Below the pieces are notes generated by a model. The model was not told the origin of the DNA, did not search any database, and saw only the letters and a program-made list of their open reading frames with translations. A DNA stretch of 64,000 nucleotides, taken from NCBI GenBank assembly GCA_002482565.1, contig DLGG01000068.1, positions 32,673 to 96,672 on the forward strand, read 5' to 3'. The first letter of the stretch is position 1; each line of letters opens with the position of its first letter. The DNA comes from Solidesulfovibrio magneticus. GTDB taxonomy: Bacteria; Desulfobacterota; Desulfovibrionia; Desulfovibrionales; Desulfovibrionaceae. A program made the translations under genes and the position numbers. Below are positions 63,499 through 64,000 of this stretch, piece after piece.

Positions 63499-63920
63499 TC
63501 GGCCTTGCCCGGGGCGTCTTCGCCCCTGACCTGCCGGCCTCGCGCCCGGAGATCGCCGCCCTGTGCGACGCGCTTTTAGACGCCCTGGACCTCGACGGCC
63601 GGGACTTCGACCTGACCCTGGCCGACGACGCCGCCATCGCCGCCCTCAATGGCGAATTCCTGGGGCTGCCCGGCCCCACCAACATCTTGAGCTTCCCGGC
63701 CGAGGATCCCAACCGGCCCGACTACCTCGGCGAACTGGCGCTGAGCCTCGACGCCGTGCGCCGGGAAGCCTTCCTCTACGGCCAGCCGCCAGGCCTGCAC
63801 ATGGCCCGGCTGCTGGCCCACGGCTTCCTGCACCTGGCCGGCCTGGACCATGGCCCGCTCATGGAATCGCTGACGGAGACCGCCGCCGAAACGGCGGCGG
63901 TGAGACTGGGACTGGACTAA
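63495..63920 (+). CDS. ybeY: Endoribonuclease YbeY
   Basis: A 141-aa metal-dependent endoribonuclease of 16S rRNA maturation and quality control. The zinc signature HGFLHLAGLDH (His109, His113, His119) is complete, and NILSFPAEDP is the conserved middle strand. It uses GTG 63495 overlapping the previous stop. It ends the phoH-pgpH-ybeY set and is followed 15 nt later by repeat copy 4. Confidence 0.95.
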   Translation: MIGLARGVFAPDLPASRPEIAALCDALLDALDLDGRDFDLTLADDAAIAALNGEFLGLPGPTNILSFPAEDPNRPDYLGELALSLDAVRREAFLYGQPPGLHMARLLAHGFLHLAGLDHGPLMESLTETAAETAAVRLGLD

Positions 63921-63935
63921 GGGAAAGCGGAAGAG

Positions 63936-63973
63936 GCCTCCGGCGGCCGGGGGACTCAGTCCCCCGGACCCCC
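63936..63973 (+). repeat. 38-bp dispersed hairpin repeat, copy 4 (compensated stem)
   Basis: Same outer sequence as the other copies, but the hairpin core is GGGGGAC-TCA-GTCCCCC: the C-G pair next to the loop end of the stem is exchanged for A-T on both sides, so pairing is kept. It lies 15 nt after the ybeY stop. Confidence 0.85.
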
Positions 63974-64000
63974 GACATTTTAGGGCGGCGTTCCCTGCAG

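Overview
The window looks like the chromosome of a GC-rich (roughly 65-70% G+C) Gram-negative sulfate-reducer-type deltaproteobacterium, closest in style to Desulfovibrio/Solidesulfovibrio. This is inferred from gene content: a Desulfovibrio-type homotrimeric porin, a type II secretion system (T2SS), many PAS/GGDEF/histidine-kinase sensors, a DksA/TraR regulator, an NFACT protein and a phoH-pgpH-ybeY block. No phage, transposase or CRISPR array was seen.

Layout. 1-5.0 kb: a P1B metal ATPase with a small HMA2-like partner, an HD-GYP protein and a porin. 5.3-9.2 kb: gspD and gspE. 9.2-15.9 kb: a TetR regulator, a SASA-type esterase, an RND efflux adaptor and pump, and a MarR regulator; this block splits the T2SS locus. 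16.0-24.1 kb: a TPR lipoprotein and gspC-F-G-H-I-J-K-L-M in one tight operon. 24-29 kb (minus strand): a TPR protein with a poly-Thr tail, an eboE/eboD-like pair, trmL and a hotdog thioesterase. 29.2-31.8 kb: a small exported protein, tRNA-Val(CAC), rfbB and rfbD. 31.7-38.6 kb: two large sensor kinases, a glycosyltransferase and an acetate transporter. 38.9-49.2 kb (minus strand): a nine-gene run joining a five-gene signalling operon (periplasmic-binding/PAS/Hpt/CheA-like kinase, CheX, CheY, PAS kinase, PAS-GGDEF) to an Anbu proteasome / transglutaminase / alpha-E / ATP-grasp cluster. 49.4-54.4 kb: an unknown helical protein, a GAF-PAS kinase, and a metal ATPase with MarR. 54.7-57.7 kb: gap with a GAF gene, and a GGDEF protein. 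58-64 kb: dksA-like, NFACT, phoH, pgpH-like and ybeY.

How the genes work together. GspC-M with GspD/E would build a secretion machine; no gspN or prepilin peptidase is present, so the latter must lie elsewhere. TetR/RND/MarR is a self-regulated efflux block lacking its outer-membrane channel. The 38.9-45.0 kb operon resembles a chemotaxis-like phosphorelay rebuilt around a kinase that carries its own ligand-binding domains, feeding a CheY, a CheX phosphatase and a diguanylate cyclase; this is the best candidate for an undescribed system.

Two dispersed non-coding elements stand out: a 38-bp hairpin repeat in four copies, one with a compensated stem change, and a ~100-bp structured element in two copies with compensated stem pairs.
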